Assembly: GCF_029964055.1 (NCBI RefSeq)
Contig: NZ_CP124836.1
Coordinates: 2,170,001 to 2,234,000 of the forward strand
Direction of reading: 5' to 3'
DNA length: 64,000 bases
Origin: Arthrobacter sp. EM1
GTDB lineage: Bacteria > Actinomycetota > Actinomycetes > Actinomycetales > Micrococcaceae
Below the pieces are notes generated by a model. The model did not search any database and was not told the DNA's origin. It was given only the letters and a program-made list of their open reading frames with translations. The position numbers and the translations under genes were made by a program. Below are positions 46,124-57,111 of the stretch, piece after piece (position 1 is the stretch's first letter; each line of letters opens with the position of its first letter).

Positions 46124-47689
46124 TCAGACTTTCGCCTCGGCGGGCTCCTCGTACTTCGGGAAGACCGGAGCCGGGGCGGGCAGTGCGGTGCCGGCTTCGA
46201 TCGGGGTGCCCAGCGCTGCAAATTCCCGAGCTTCCCCTTCGGGCTGGCCGAGGGTCTCCAGGATGGCCCCGGCTGCTGCCGGCATCACCGGCTGGGCGAG
46301 GATGGCGACGATCCGGAGCACCTCGAGCGTCACGTACAGGACGGTGTTCATCCGTTCGACGTCGGTCTTGCGCAGCACCCACGGCGCCTGCTCGGCGAAG
46401 TAGGCGTTGGTGTCGCCCAGGACAGCCCACACCGCCTCCAGTGCGCGGCTGAACTCCTGCTTTTCGAACGCGGCGCGGCAGATCTCCAGCAAGCCGTTGG
46501 CCTGCTCCAGCAGGGCTGCGTCCGCAGCGCTGAGATCCCCGGGAACGGGAACGGCGCCGTCGCAGTTCTTTGCCACCATCGACAGCGATCGCTGGGCCAG
46601 GTTCCCGAAGTTGTTGGCAAGGTCGGCGTTCATCCGGCCCACGATCGCGTCGTGGCTGTAGGAACCGTCCGCGCCGAAGGGCACCTCGCGGAGCAGGAAA
46701 AAGCGCACCTGGTCCAGACCGTACTGGGCCACCCAGTCCGCGGGCGCCACAACGTTGCCCAGCGACTTGGACATCTTAACGCCCTGGTTGTGCAGGAATC
46801 CGTGGATCATCACACGCTTGGGCAGTGCCAGCCCGGCGGACATCAGGAACGCCGGCCAGTAGACGGCGTGGAAACGGGAAATGTCCTTGCCGATGACGTG
46901 CACGTCGGCCGGCCAGTATTTCCGGAACGCCTCCGACTCGGTGTCGGGGAAGCCCACGCCGGTGAGGTAGTTGGTCAGCGCATCCACCCAGACATACATC
47001 ACGTGCTCCGGGTTGCCCGGCACGGGGACACCCCAGTCGAAGGACGTGCGGCTGATCGACAGGTCCTCCAGTCCGCCCTTAACGAAGCTGACCACCTCGT
47101 TGAAGCGGTTGTGCGGGGCACCAAAGGAGGGGTGGTCCGCGTACAGGGCCAGCAGCCGGTCCTGGTAGGCGGAAAGCTTAAAGAAGTAGCTTTCCTCCTC
47201 GGTCCAGGTCACCTCGGTTCCGGTCTCGGCGGCGTAGCGGACGCCGTCGGCCTTCACCTCGGTCTCATCCGCCACAAAGTACCGCTCGTCCCGGACGGAG
47301 TACCAGCCGGCGTACTTGGAGAGATAAATGTCCCCGTTGGCTTCCATCCGCTGCCACAGCGCCGTGGCGGCGGCGTAGTGATCCGAGTCCGTAGTGCGGA
47401 TAAAGCGGCTCAGCGAAATGCCGAGGTCATCGCTCATCTGCCGGAAGGCGGAGGAGTTGCGGTCGGCCAGCTCCTTGACCGGGATGCCTTCCTTCTCGGC
47501 CGTCTGCTGCATCTTGAGGCCGTGCTCGTCCGTGCCGGTCATAAAAAACACGTCAAAGCCGTCCAGGCGCTTGAAGCGCGCCATCGCATCCGTGGCAATG
47601 ACCTCATAGGCGTGTCCGATGTGCGGCACGCCGTTGGGATAGCTGATGGCCGTGGTGATGTAGAAGGGAGTCTTCCCGGAAGTTGTCAC
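46124..47689 (-). CDS. metG: Methionine--tRNA ligase
   Basis: Class I synthetase of 521 aa. It has the HIGH motif PHIGHAYEV (residues ~20-28), [10 protein letters not shown], and [10 protein letters not shown]. The short length indicates the form without the C-terminal EMAP-like dimerisation domain. The start is GTG at 47689, 10 nt downstream of the ABC ATPase stop, so the genes may share a transcript. The stop is immediately followed by the 32-bp repeat array. Confidence 0.95.
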   Translation of the reverse strand: MTTSGKTPFYITTAISYPNGVPHIGHAYEVIATDAMARFKRLDGFDVFFMTGTDEHGLKMQQTAEKEGIPVKELADRNSSAFRQMSDDLGISLSRFIRTTDSDHYAAATALWQRMEANGDIYLSKYAGWYSVRDERYFVADETEVKADGVRYAAETGTEVTWTEEESYFFKLSAYQDRLLALYADHPSFGAPHNRFNEVVSFVKGGLEDLSISRTSFDWGVPVPGNPEHVMYVWVDALTNYLTGVGFPDTESEAFRKYWPADVHVIGKDISRFHAVYWPAFLMSAGLALPKRVMIHGFLHNQGVKMSKSLGNVVAPADWVAQYGLDQVRFFLLREVPFGADGSYSHDAIVGRMNADLANNFGNLAQRSLSMVAKNCDGAVPVPGDLSAADAALLEQANGLLEICRAAFEKQEFSRALEAVWAVLGDTNAYFAEQAPWVLRKTDVERMNTVLYVTLEVLRIVAILAQPVMPAAAGAILETLGQPEGEAREFAALGTPIEAGTALPAPAPVFPKYEEPAEAKV

Positions 47690-47699
47690 AGTTTTCAGC

Positions 47700-48467
47700 C
47701 TAGATCAGTTCGGTGAGGGAATCGCTCTGGCGGACAAGCTCGTGGTCGTGCGAAGCAACCAGGACGGCGATTCCGTCAGAGGTGGTGTCCTTGAGGATGC
47801 TGATGATGCGGTTGGCCGAGGACCGGTCCAGGCTGGCCGTCGGTTCGTCGACCACCAGCACGCGGGTGCCCAGGATCAGGGCCCGGGCGATCGCCACACG
47901 CTGGCGCTCACCGCCGGAGAGCTGGGCGGGGCGGTGCCGCATCCGCCGGCCCAGGCCAACGAGGTCGAGGAGGTCCTTGGCCATGTCGCGGCGCTTGTCC
48001 ACTTCGCCGTCGGGCACGGCGGGCAGCAGCACGTTCTCCAGTGCGCTCATGCCGTCGATCAAGGCACCGCCCTGGTCGACGTAGCCAATCAGGGCACGGC
48101 GGCGGTCGGCGATTTCGTCGTCGCCCATGGTCTCGAGGGAGTCGCCTTCCCAGAACACCCGGCCCGACGTCGGCAGGGTCAGGCCCGCGCCGACGGTCAG
48201 GATGCTGGTCTTGCCCGAACCGCTGCGGCCGGCAACGCAGTGCATTTCGCCGGCGTGCAGGGTCAGGTTGAAGTCGTCCACCACGTTCACAGCGTCGGCA
48301 CCGCTTTTGCCGCCGCCATAGTGGATGGTGATGTTGCTGAGCTCCAGCGGGGTGGCGTGGTCCGCGGCCTTCACGATCGTGTTGGCGCGCGTCTGGTGGG
48401 CACCGCGGCGGGTGCTCGCCGTCATCCGCTCGTGAGCCTCACGGTCAAGGTTCAGGTCGTTGTTCAT
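47700..48467 (-). CDS. ABC transporter ATP-binding protein
   Basis: ATPase subunit of 255 aa. It has Walker [13 protein letters not shown], signature [15 protein letters not shown] and Walker [13 protein letters not shown]. The sequence is close to the LolD/MacB/FtsE type, which energises FtsX-like permeases. ATG 48467 forms an ATGA overlap with the permease stop, so the two are coupled. A ~45-residue N-terminal extension precedes the ATPase core. Confidence 0.9.
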   Translation of the reverse strand: MNNDLNLDREAHERMTASTRRGAHQTRANTIVKAADHATPLELSNITIHYGGGKSGADAVNVVDDFNLTLHAGEMHCVAGRSGSGKTSILTVGAGLTLPTSGRVFWEGDSLETMGDDEIADRRRALIGYVDQGGALIDGMSALENVLLPAVPDGEVDKRRDMAKDLLDLVGLGRRMRHRPAQLSGGERQRVAIARALILGTRVLVVDEPTASLDRSSANRIISILKDTTSDGIAVLVASHDHELVRQSDSLTELI

Positions 48468-51253
48468 CGGACCACTTTCGTTGCAATTGGAATCCAGCAA
48501 AGTACAGCCACAAAGCCGGCGACAGCGGCCCACAGCGCGGCATAGGGGGCCAGGAGGAGGCCCACGCCCAGGGCACCCAGGACACCGAGGGGCAGCGCGA
48601 CAGTTCCCACCATGGCATTTTCAAAGAAACGGACCTGCCCCAGCATGTCCGGGTTCCAGCCCATGGCCTGCAGGATGCCGAGGTACTGGCGCTTTGCCTG
48701 CAGTTCGAAGCGGCCGGTCACCATGGTCAGCAGCAAGCCCACGGCCACACCGGAGAGCCCGAGGATGATGCTCGGGGTAGCGATGCTGGCGGCGGCCAGG
48801 CCGCTGAGCGCACTCGCCCCCGCGGCGCGGGGAATGTCGATCAGCAGCGCGGCCATTCCGCCGACCGCGGCACCGAAGACGCCGACGGCGACGGCCAGCG
48901 AAATCGTATTGAACTTGTTGGTGCTCAGCTGCCGGTTGGCGAAGGTCAGCGGCGAGTCCACGGCGATCAGCCGTTCATCGTGCTGCGGTTCCTGGTCCAC
49001 CACCTCGCGGTGCCGCAACTGCTGGGCGGCGAAGAAAGCCGCACCTGCGTAGAGCACCAGCACGGAGCCGGAGACAATCGCGGTGGCCGCATTCCAGCTG
49101 AGCAGGCTCAGGACGATTCCGGCGACGGCCAGGAGGGCGGCGCCGACGCCGAACTCGGCCAGCACCCAGGTCCGGATCCGGCGCTGGGTCCAGCCCATGG
49201 CACGCAGGGTTCCGGCCTCGCTGCGGCGTTTGCGCACGTAGCTGACCGTGGAGGCACCGGTCAGCAGTGCGGCACCGCAGAGGGTCAGGAAGAGCAGCGT
49301 CAGGTTGGTGGCGGTGAGGGAGCCGGAGACGGCGTCCGCGGCGTTCTGGCGCACCCACGACTGCTCTACGGTGCCGAGCGGGGACTCCTTGCCGGCGTCG
49401 TCCTTGGAGTAGCCGGGGACGAAGATGCTGGCGTCCTCGCGGGCCGAGCCGGCCACAACTGTTGCCTGCAGGCCCATGTCCCGGATCTCGTTGGCCAGCT
49501 TCTCCACCTCCGGCTGCGCCTCTTTCCAGCTGCCGGGGGCCTTGGCCTTGATGCGCACGGCGTCGATGACGGAGGCGTTGTCCTCGTAGCCGCGTGCGGC
49601 GGCGAGGCCGTAGTAGTCGGTGATGGCGCCGGCGGACTGGCTCGCCAGGCCCGTGGCACTCAGTGAAGGCTTCAGCTCGGTGTTCCCGGCGTCCTTGCCG
49701 GCAGCATCCTTGGTGAGCGTGAACGGCGTGGGATCGTAGCCGCCCAGCGGCAGGCGGTTGACGTCGCCGGCGGCCGCCTTGACCTGCTCGGCGTCGAACG
49801 TACCGTAGACCATCGCCAGCGGAGTGGCGAGCTTCTTGCCGGTCTCCAGGTTCTCGCGGTAGGAGCGCTCATCGACGGGCTTGCGCTGCGTCTGGTCCAC
49901 CGCTGTACCGTCGGCGGCCTTTTCGGGGAGCCGGTTCACGGTGACCCAGTCGCCGGGGATCGCGGTCTTGTCCACGGCGCCGTTGCCGGCGGTGGCACCG
50001 TCCTTGTACTTGGGGGCCGCGGCGAAGTCGGTACTCCAGGTGGCGGGGTTGTACAGGCCCTGGCTGAAGCTTCCGGTGTCACCGAGCAGCTGGGACAGGT
50101 CCTTGGAGCCGGGCCAGTCGAGCGCGAACGGCGACTTGGAGACGAACGGGAGATAGTCCTTGTCCAGGGAACGGGTCGCGGTGCCCACGTCCTTGGTGAC
50201 GTTGCCGGCGGCGTCGATTTCTTCGATCTTGACGGAGTATTTGAGGTCCAGGGAGGTACCGGAGCGGACAATCAGCGGGATCGCCTGCGAGTCCGCGGTC
50301 AGCAGTCCGTTGCGCTTGGCCTGCTGGTACTGGCTCATCAGCGGGGCCCAGTACTTGAGCTTGACGCCGAGGAAGTCCGGGCCTTCCTTGAGTTCGTCCA
50401 TGCCGATACCGGTGGTGAAGAGGCTCTCGAAGTGGCGGCCGATGGCGCCGGCATTGCGGGCGTCGGCCGGCGGGGCCTTCTCCAGGGGAGCAAGGAAGTC
50501 GCCGGCGCTGCCCAGCAGGGCACGTTCGGCGACGGGGTCAACGGCGACGACGGACTCCGTCACCTGGGGCGCGGCGGGCAGCGAGACGGAAAGATCGAAG
50601 AGGCTGTGCTCGGAACCGCCGGCCGGGGCCGGGAACTTGATGCCGGTTTCACCCGCGGGGCCTGCGATGCGGACGTTCTTGCCGCCGGCGACTACCTCTT
50701 CGACGAGCTTCGCCTTGCCGAGGGATCCCTCGGCAGTGGTCTTGAACAGGGTCTCCTCGGAGTGCCCGTCGGAGCTGACGGCGCTGGCGGTGAGCCGGTA
50801 TTTTTTCGGCGTGCCGGGCAGGACCGATTCCGCGGCCGGCCACTTGCTCGGATCGGTGGCGCTGGGGTCTCCGGCGGTGCCGGCGAGCCCGGCGTTGTAG
50901 CCCAGGTAGTCGGTGGCATCCAGGCGCGGGGCCTCAAGGTTCTGGGTGACCCGTGAGACGAGGCTGATCGGGGCCGCTACCGAGGTTCCGGTGAGCTTGC
51001 GGAGCGCGTCCAGTTGCTCGAAGCTGATGCCGCCCTGGCCGGTGGCGATATCCGGCTGCATCAGCCCGCCGTTATCGTCAGCCTTGGCCTGGACGAGTAC
51101 GTCATAGAGCCCGCGCGAGTTCTGGTCAACGGTGCGGTTCAAGGCAGCCTGCGACTGTCCCTGCACGAGGACCGAAAGGCACATGGCCACGATCAAAATG
51201 GACGCGGTCAGCAGAAGCACTCGGCTTCTGATGAACCTCTGGACGGCGTTCAT
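48464..51253 (-). CDS. ABC transporter permease, FtsX-like, large
   Basis: A 929-aa membrane protein. One N-terminal segment (VLLLTASILIVAMCLSVLV, residues ~12-30) is followed by a very large extracytoplasmic region (~residues 31-640). Three central helices follow around residues 650-780 (NLTLLFLTLCGAALLTGAS; AALLAVAGIVLSLLSW; GSVLVLYAGAAFFAA), then four more in the last 140 residues. FtsX-like regions occur in both membrane blocks, as in MacB/LolCE-type mechanotransmission transporters. ATG 51253 has GGAG 4 nt upstream. The exported or extracted substrate is unknown; the large ectodomain suggests a lipoprotein, peptide or antibiotic. Confidence 0.82.
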   Translation of the reverse strand: MNAVQRFIRSRVLLLTASILIVAMCLSVLVQGQSQAALNRTVDQNSRGLYDVLVQAKADDNGGLMQPDIATGQGGISFEQLDALRKLTGTSVAAPISLVSRVTQNLEAPRLDATDYLGYNAGLAGTAGDPSATDPSKWPAAESVLPGTPKKYRLTASAVSSDGHSEETLFKTTAEGSLGKAKLVEEVVAGGKNVRIAGPAGETGIKFPAPAGGSEHSLFDLSVSLPAAPQVTESVVAVDPVAERALLGSAGDFLAPLEKAPPADARNAGAIGRHFESLFTTGIGMDELKEGPDFLGVKLKYWAPLMSQYQQAKRNGLLTADSQAIPLIVRSGTSLDLKYSVKIEEIDAAGNVTKDVGTATRSLDKDYLPFVSKSPFALDWPGSKDLSQLLGDTGSFSQGLYNPATWSTDFAAAPKYKDGATAGNGAVDKTAIPGDWVTVNRLPEKAADGTAVDQTQRKPVDERSYRENLETGKKLATPLAMVYGTFDAEQVKAAAGDVNRLPLGGYDPTPFTLTKDAAGKDAGNTELKPSLSATGLASQSAGAITDYYGLAAARGYEDNASVIDAVRIKAKAPGSWKEAQPEVEKLANEIRDMGLQATVVAGSAREDASIFVPGYSKDDAGKESPLGTVEQSWVRQNAADAVSGSLTATNLTLLFLTLCGAALLTGASTVSYVRKRRSEAGTLRAMGWTQRRIRTWVLAEFGVGAALLAVAGIVLSLLSWNAATAIVSGSVLVLYAGAAFFAAQQLRHREVVDQEPQHDERLIAVDSPLTFANRQLSTNKFNTISLAVAVGVFGAAVGGMAALLIDIPRAAGASALSGLAAASIATPSIILGLSGVAVGLLLTMVTGRFELQAKRQYLGILQAMGWNPDMLGQVRFFENAMVGTVALPLGVLGALGVGLLLAPYAALWAAVAGFVAVLCWIPIATKVVR

Positions 51254-51415
51254 TGGGCTCCTGAAAGCTGGATTGCGTGCGCACACCGAAATTCATTCCC
51301 TGCGGAAGTGAAGGCGTCCCCTGCCGGGTGTGCAAAAAAAGTAAGGGCCGGACTGCCGGCCGGATCCGAAAGTCGGACCTAGCCATTGTACGCAGACCAG
51401 CCATGTGTTTGTGGC

Positions 51416-51443
51416 CACGGCGGCGGCCGGAACCGCCGCCGTG
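51416..51443 (-). terminator. Hairpin terminator after serA
   Basis: Perfect 11-bp arms CACGGCGGCGG / CCGCCGCCGTG with a 6-nt loop, 16 nt beyond the serA stop. No U-tract. Confidence 0.7.
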
Positions 51444-51458
51444 AGCACCCTCAGGTCA

Positions 51459-53054
51459 TCAATCCTCGAGGTCGACCTCGCGTACCACGTCAGCGCCGAT
51501 TCCGGCCTTGATGGCGTCCAGCACCTGCTGCGGAACGGAGCTGTCGATGGTCAGCAAGGCCAGCACCTGGCCGCCCGCGTCCTGCCGCGCAACCTGCATT
51601 CCTGCGATGTTGATGTTGTTCATGCCAAGGATGTGGCCGATGGTTCCGATCACGCCGGGGCGGTCCGAGTAGGCAACAACCACGAGGTGTTCGCTGATCG
51701 GGATCTCCACCTCGAAGCCGTTGATCCCCACCAGCTTTTGGATCTGCTTGGGCCCGGTCAGGGTTCCGGCGACGGAAATCTGGCTGCCGTCACTCAGGGC
51801 GCCGCGCAGGGTCAGGACGTTGCGGTACGACTCGGTTTCCGGCGTGGTGATCAGCCGGACGTTGATGCCGCGCTGCTCGGCGATAACGGGGGCGTTGACG
51901 TAGGAGACCTGTTCGGTCACAACGTCGGCGAAGATGCCCTTGAGGGCCGCGAGTTCAAGGACCTTGACGTCGAGGGACGAGATTTCCCCGGCGACCTCGA
52001 CGTCGAACTGGGTGAGGGAGGCGTGTGTCATCGCGGTGAAGATCCGGCCCAGCTTTTCGATCAGGGCGATGCCCGGGCGGACGTCGGGGGCGATCACGCC
52101 GCCGGCGACGTTTACCGCGTCGGGAACCAGTTCCCCGGCCAGGGCCAGGCGGACCGACCTGGCGACCGACACGCCGGCCTTTTCCTGCGCCTCGTCGGTG
52201 GACGCGCCCAGGTGCGGGGTGACCACCACGTTGTCGAGTTTGAAGAACGGCAGGCCGGTGCTGGGTTCGGTGACAAAAACGTCGACGCCGGCGCCGGCGA
52301 TTTCGCCGGACTCCAGTGCTGCGTAGAGCTCTTCCTCGTCAACAAGACCGCCGCGGGCGACGTTGACGACGTACGCGGTGCTCTTCATCTTCTTGAAGGC
52401 CTCGGCGCCGAGCATACCGACCGTTTCCGGGGTCTTGGGCATGTGGATGGTGATGAAGTCCGACTGCGCAAGGAGTTCGTCCAGGGTCACCAGCTGCACA
52501 CCAAGCTGGGCGGCGCGGGCCGAGGTCACGTAGGGATCGTAGGCGAGGATCTTGGTGTCGAAGCCCTTGAGGCGGGCGGCGACCAAGGCGCCGATCCGGC
52601 CCAGGCCGATGATGCCGATCTTCTTCTCAAAGAGTTCGATGCCGGTGTACTTGGAGCGCTTCCACTCCCCGGCCTTGAGTGCGGCACTGGCCTGCGGGAT
52701 GTGCCGGGCGAGGCTCAGGATGTGCCCGACGGTGAGCTCCGCGGCGGAGACGATGTTTGAGGTGGGTGCGTTCACTACCATCACGCCGGCCCGGGTGGCG
52801 GCCTTGATGTCGACGTTGTCGAGTCCCACGCCGGCGCGGGCGATCACCTTGAGGTTCTTCGCGGCGGCGATGGCTTCGGCGTCCAGCCGGGTGGCCGAGC
52901 GGACCAGGATCGCGTCGACGTCGACGATCGCAGAGAGCAGCTGGGAACGGTCGGCGCCGTCGGTCTGCCGGATCTCGAAGTCCGGGCCCAGGGCCTCGAT
53001 CGTGGCGGGCGAAAGTTCCTCAGCGAGGAGTACTACAGGTTTGGTGCTTGTCAC
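51459..53054 (-). CDS. serA: D-3-phosphoglycerate dehydrogenase
   Basis: First step of serine synthesis. The 531-aa form has substrate- and NAD-binding domains (GIIGLGRIGALVAARLKGF near residue 150; catalytic Arg/Glu/His in NVARGGLVDEE and TPHLGASTDEAQ), an intervening ASB domain and a C-terminal ACT domain (VAYSDRPGVIGTIGHIL). The ACT domain implies serine feedback control. GTG 53054 has AAAGAGG upstream. It lies downstream of ilvBNC but after a terminator, so it is likely transcribed independently. Confidence 0.95.
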   Translation of the reverse strand: MTSTKPVVLLAEELSPATIEALGPDFEIRQTDGADRSQLLSAIVDVDAILVRSATRLDAEAIAAAKNLKVIARAGVGLDNVDIKAATRAGVMVVNAPTSNIVSAAELTVGHILSLARHIPQASAALKAGEWKRSKYTGIELFEKKIGIIGLGRIGALVAARLKGFDTKILAYDPYVTSARAAQLGVQLVTLDELLAQSDFITIHMPKTPETVGMLGAEAFKKMKSTAYVVNVARGGLVDEEELYAALESGEIAGAGVDVFVTEPSTGLPFFKLDNVVVTPHLGASTDEAQEKAGVSVARSVRLALAGELVPDAVNVAGGVIAPDVRPGIALIEKLGRIFTAMTHASLTQFDVEVAGEISSLDVKVLELAALKGIFADVVTEQVSYVNAPVIAEQRGINVRLITTPETESYRNVLTLRGALSDGSQISVAGTLTGPKQIQKLVGINGFEVEIPISEHLVVVAYSDRPGVIGTIGHILGMNNINIAGMQVARQDAGGQVLALLTIDSSVPQQVLDAIKAGIGADVVREVDLED

Positions 53055-53125
53055 CGGTGACCTCTTTAGCTCTCTTGTATTCAGGTGGGGATTTTGGTGA
53101 ATCGGGTGAATCTGTACAGCAAGGA

Positions 53126-53153
53126 AGCCGGACCCCAGAAATGGTGTCCGGCT
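53126..53153 (-). terminator. Hairpin terminator after ilvC
   Basis: AGCCGGAC (53126-53133) and GTCCGGCT (53146-53153) form an 8-bp perfect stem 18 nt downstream of the ilvC stop, with additional partial pairing in the loop. Confidence 0.65.
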
Positions 53154-53170
53154 CCCCTGCCGGTCAGTGC

Positions 53171-54837
<1,667 letters not shown>

Positions 54838-54839
54838 GT

Positions 54840-56738
54840 TCAGTCCTCCTCTTCCCATTCCGGGGTCATGTTGCGGGCAACCTGGATCTGGTCATTGCTG
54901 ACTCCGGCAGGGACCATCGGCCAGACCATGGAGTTGGGGCTCACCACGAAGTCAATGACCACCGGGCGGTCGTTGATCGCAAGGGCCTTCTGGATGGTGG
55001 CGTCGATGTCCTCGTCGCGGTCACAGCGGAAGGACGCACAGCCGTAGGCATCCGCCAGCTTGACAAAGTCCGGGATCCGGATGGTGCCGTGGCCGGTATT
55101 AAGGTCGGTGTTCGAGTAGCGCCCCTCGTAGAACAGGGTCTGCCACTGCCGCACCATGCCCAGCGAGGAGTTGTTGATGATGGCCACCTTGATCGGGATG
55201 TTGTTGATCGCGCAGGTGGCCAGTTCCTGGTTCGTCATCTGGAAGCAGCCGTCCCCGTCGATGGCCCACACCACACGGTCCGGGTTGCCCACTTTTGCAC
55301 CCATGGCGGCCGGTACGGCGTAGCCCATGGTGCCGGCACCGCCGGAGTTCAGCCAGGCGTGCGGACGCTCGTATTTGATGAACTGCGAGGCCCACATCTG
55401 GTGCTGGCCGACGCCGGCCACGTAGACGCCTTCGGGCCCGGTCAGGGCTCCGATCCGTTCGATCACGCGCTGGGGTGCGCTGAGGCCGTCGTCGGGTTCG
55501 GTCCAGCCCAGCGGGTAGGTTTCCTTGAGGTTGTTCAGGAAGGCCCACCAGTTGGTGTAGTCCGGGGCTCCGGAGGCGGCGAACACGGCGCGCAGGGCAT
55601 CGCTGAGTTCGGGGATGATCTCCTTGACCGACCCCACGATCGGCACGTCGGCCGTGCGGTTCTTGGAGATTTCGGCCGGATCGATGTCCGCGTGGATGAC
55701 CTTGGCGTTTGGCGCGAACGACTTCAACACACCGGTGACCCGGTCGTCGAAGCGTGCCCCCAGCGTGATGAGCAGGTCCGACTGCTGCAGGGCGGTCACG
55801 GCGGAGACCGTTCCGTGCATACCCGGCATACCGACATGCTGCGGGTGCGAGTCCGGGAAAACGCCGCGTGCCATCAGGGTGGTAACCACGGGGGCACCGG
55901 AGAGTTCGGCGAGCTCCAGCAGTTCCGCCGAGGCGTGCGCCTTGACCACACCGCCGCCTACATAGAGCACGGGCTTGCTGGCCGCCGCGATCAGCCGGGC
56001 GGCTTCGCGGACCTGTTTGCTGTGGCCCCGGAGCACCGGGTGGTAGCCAGGCAGGTCGATCTTGGGCGGCCAGGAGAAGGTCATCTGCCCCTGCTGGGCG
56101 TCCTTGGCAACATCGACCAGCACGGGACCGGGGCGGCCGGTCGAAGCCAGGTGGAAGGCTTCGGCCATCACGTGCGGGATGTCGTTGGGGTCGGTCACCA
56201 GGAAGGAGTGCTTGGTGATCGGCATGGTGATGCCAACGATGTCAGCTTCCTGGAAGGCGTCGGTGCCGATGACCCCGCTGGAAACCTGGCCGGTGATGGC
56301 CACCATCGGCACGGAGTCCATGTGGGCGTCCATGATGGCGGTAACGAGGTTGGTGGCACCCGGACCCGAGGTGGCGATGCAAACGCCAACCCGTCCGGTA
56401 ACCATGGCGTAGCCTTGCGCGGCGTGGCCGGCTCCCTGTTCGTGACGGACCAGAATGTGGTTCATTCTTGAAGCCATCAAGGGGTCATAGGTGGGCAGGA
56501 TCGCGCCACCGGGCAAACCAAAAATATCGTCCACGCCGAGTTCTTCGAGCGAGCGGACAATTGCTTGTGAACCGGTCATCACCGTCGGGGGTACGACGTT
56601 GTTCGGTCCAAGGACAGGAGAGACAGCAGCAGTGTCGACGCCGGCGTCGGCCGGGCGTTCGACGCGTTCCGGAGCCTTGGTGGCTCCAGCGGACTTAGCG
56701 GCCATCAGCGAGGGGCTGATCGGCGATCCTTTGCTCAT
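54840..56738 (-). CDS. ilvB: Acetolactate synthase large (catalytic) subunit
   Basis: Thiamine-diphosphate enzyme, first common step of Val/Ile/Leu synthesis. The 632-aa protein has a ~50-residue variable N-terminus, [29 protein letters not shown] with the catalytic Glu, the FAD region ([10 protein letters not shown]) and the ThDP motif [15 protein letters not shown]...IINN. ATG 56738. Expression is probably set by the leader-peptide attenuator 60-190 nt upstream. Confidence 0.96.
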   Translation of the reverse strand: MSKGSPISPSLMAAKSAGATKAPERVERPADAGVDTAAVSPVLGPNNVVPPTVMTGSQAIVRSLEELGVDDIFGLPGGAILPTYDPLMASRMNHILVRHEQGAGHAAQGYAMVTGRVGVCIATSGPGATNLVTAIMDAHMDSVPMVAITGQVSSGVIGTDAFQEADIVGITMPITKHSFLVTDPNDIPHVMAEAFHLASTGRPGPVLVDVAKDAQQGQMTFSWPPKIDLPGYHPVLRGHSKQVREAARLIAAASKPVLYVGGGVVKAHASAELLELAELSGAPVVTTLMARGVFPDSHPQHVGMPGMHGTVSAVTALQQSDLLITLGARFDDRVTGVLKSFAPNAKVIHADIDPAEISKNRTADVPIVGSVKEIIPELSDALRAVFAASGAPDYTNWWAFLNNLKETYPLGWTEPDDGLSAPQRVIERIGALTGPEGVYVAGVGQHQMWASQFIKYERPHAWLNSGGAGTMGYAVPAAMGAKVGNPDRVVWAIDGDGCFQMTNQELATCAINNIPIKVAIINNSSLGMVRQWQTLFYEGRYSNTDLNTGHGTIRIPDFVKLADAYGCASFRCDRDEDIDATIQKALAINDRPVVIDFVVSPNSMVWPMVPAGVSNDQIQVARNMTPEWEEED

Positions 56739-56796
56739 CGGACTCTTCCTTAGTGGATCTTCGGTTGGATCTTCGGTGATCTGGTGGTGCGGAAAT

Positions 56797-56833
56797 AAAA
56801 AAACCCCTCAGCCGGATGGCTCTTCGAGGGGTT
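56797..56833 (-). terminator. ilvB attenuator terminator
   Basis: On the minus strand AACCCCTC (56833-56826) pairs with GAGGGGTT (56809-56802), followed by U7 (A7 at 56797-56803 on plus). It lies 30 nt after the leader-peptide stop and ~60 nt before ilvB, exactly where an attenuator terminator is expected. Confidence 0.85.
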
Positions 56834-56862
56834 CGCGCGTGACGGTTCGTTACCAGTGAAGG

Positions 56863-56931
56863 CTATGGAGCCACGCGCTTGGTAAGGACGACGACACCTG
56901 CAGCGGCGCCAGCGGTAACGAATGCGATCAT
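56863..56931 (-). CDS. ilvB leader peptide (22 aa)
   Basis: A short ORF upstream of ilvBNC beginning MIAFVTAG and ending GVVVLTKRVAP. Seven of 22 residues are branched-chain (one Ile, five Val, one Leu), with a GTC GTC GTC CTT run at codons 13-16. An AGGGGGA lies 11 nt before the ATG. The stop is followed by an intrinsic terminator. This is the signature of transcription attenuation: ribosome stalling on scarce Val/Leu-tRNA would favour an anti-terminator and readthrough into ilvB. A longer overlapping ORF from 56935 in another frame lacks these features. Confidence 0.8.
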   Translation of the reverse strand: MIAFVTAGAAAGVVVLTKRVAP

Positions 56932-56951
56932 GCATTCAGTTTTCCCCCTGA

Positions 56952-56996
56952 GTGAGACACGTGTCAACGAGTCCGGGCACTGTCTCACCATGTGGA
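56952..56996. promoter_or_regulatory. Inverted pair of TGTCTCAC half-sites upstream of the ilvB leader
   Basis: TGTCTCACCATGTGGA (plus, 56981-56996) resembles the TGTCTCATTAT operators of leuB and ilvD. An inverted TGTCTCAC lies on the minus strand at 56959-56952. The two 8-bp arms are perfect and 21 nt apart. A TTGACA on the minus strand (56967-56962) lies between them. Confidence 0.4.
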
Positions 56997-57023
56997 CATC
57001 GTTGTCCACCTGCTGAACACCCT

Positions 57024-57090
57024 CCCAACTGACTCGCAGCTAAGTACCGTTTTGAGCGTCCAAAACGACCTCAACTGCGAGCTAGTTGGG
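57024..57090. repeat. Palindromic repeat element, copy B
   Basis: A 67-bp inverted repeat with the same arms as copy A (CCCAACTGACTCGCAG and CTGCGAGCTAGTTGGG) and the same GTTTTGAG...AAAACG interior, but different bases in between. The flanks add another pairing arm (GAACACC before, GGTGTTC after). It lies 22 nt downstream of the ilvD stop and may terminate ilvD. Confidence 0.85.
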
Positions 57091-57111
57091 TTCAGGTGTT
57101 CAACGTGCTTG

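Noticed and set aside
56750..56935. 61-codon ORF overlapping the ilvB leader
   Set aside because: Runs through the terminator hairpin, Arg-rich product, no branched-chain codon run; the 22-codon frame fits attenuation far better.
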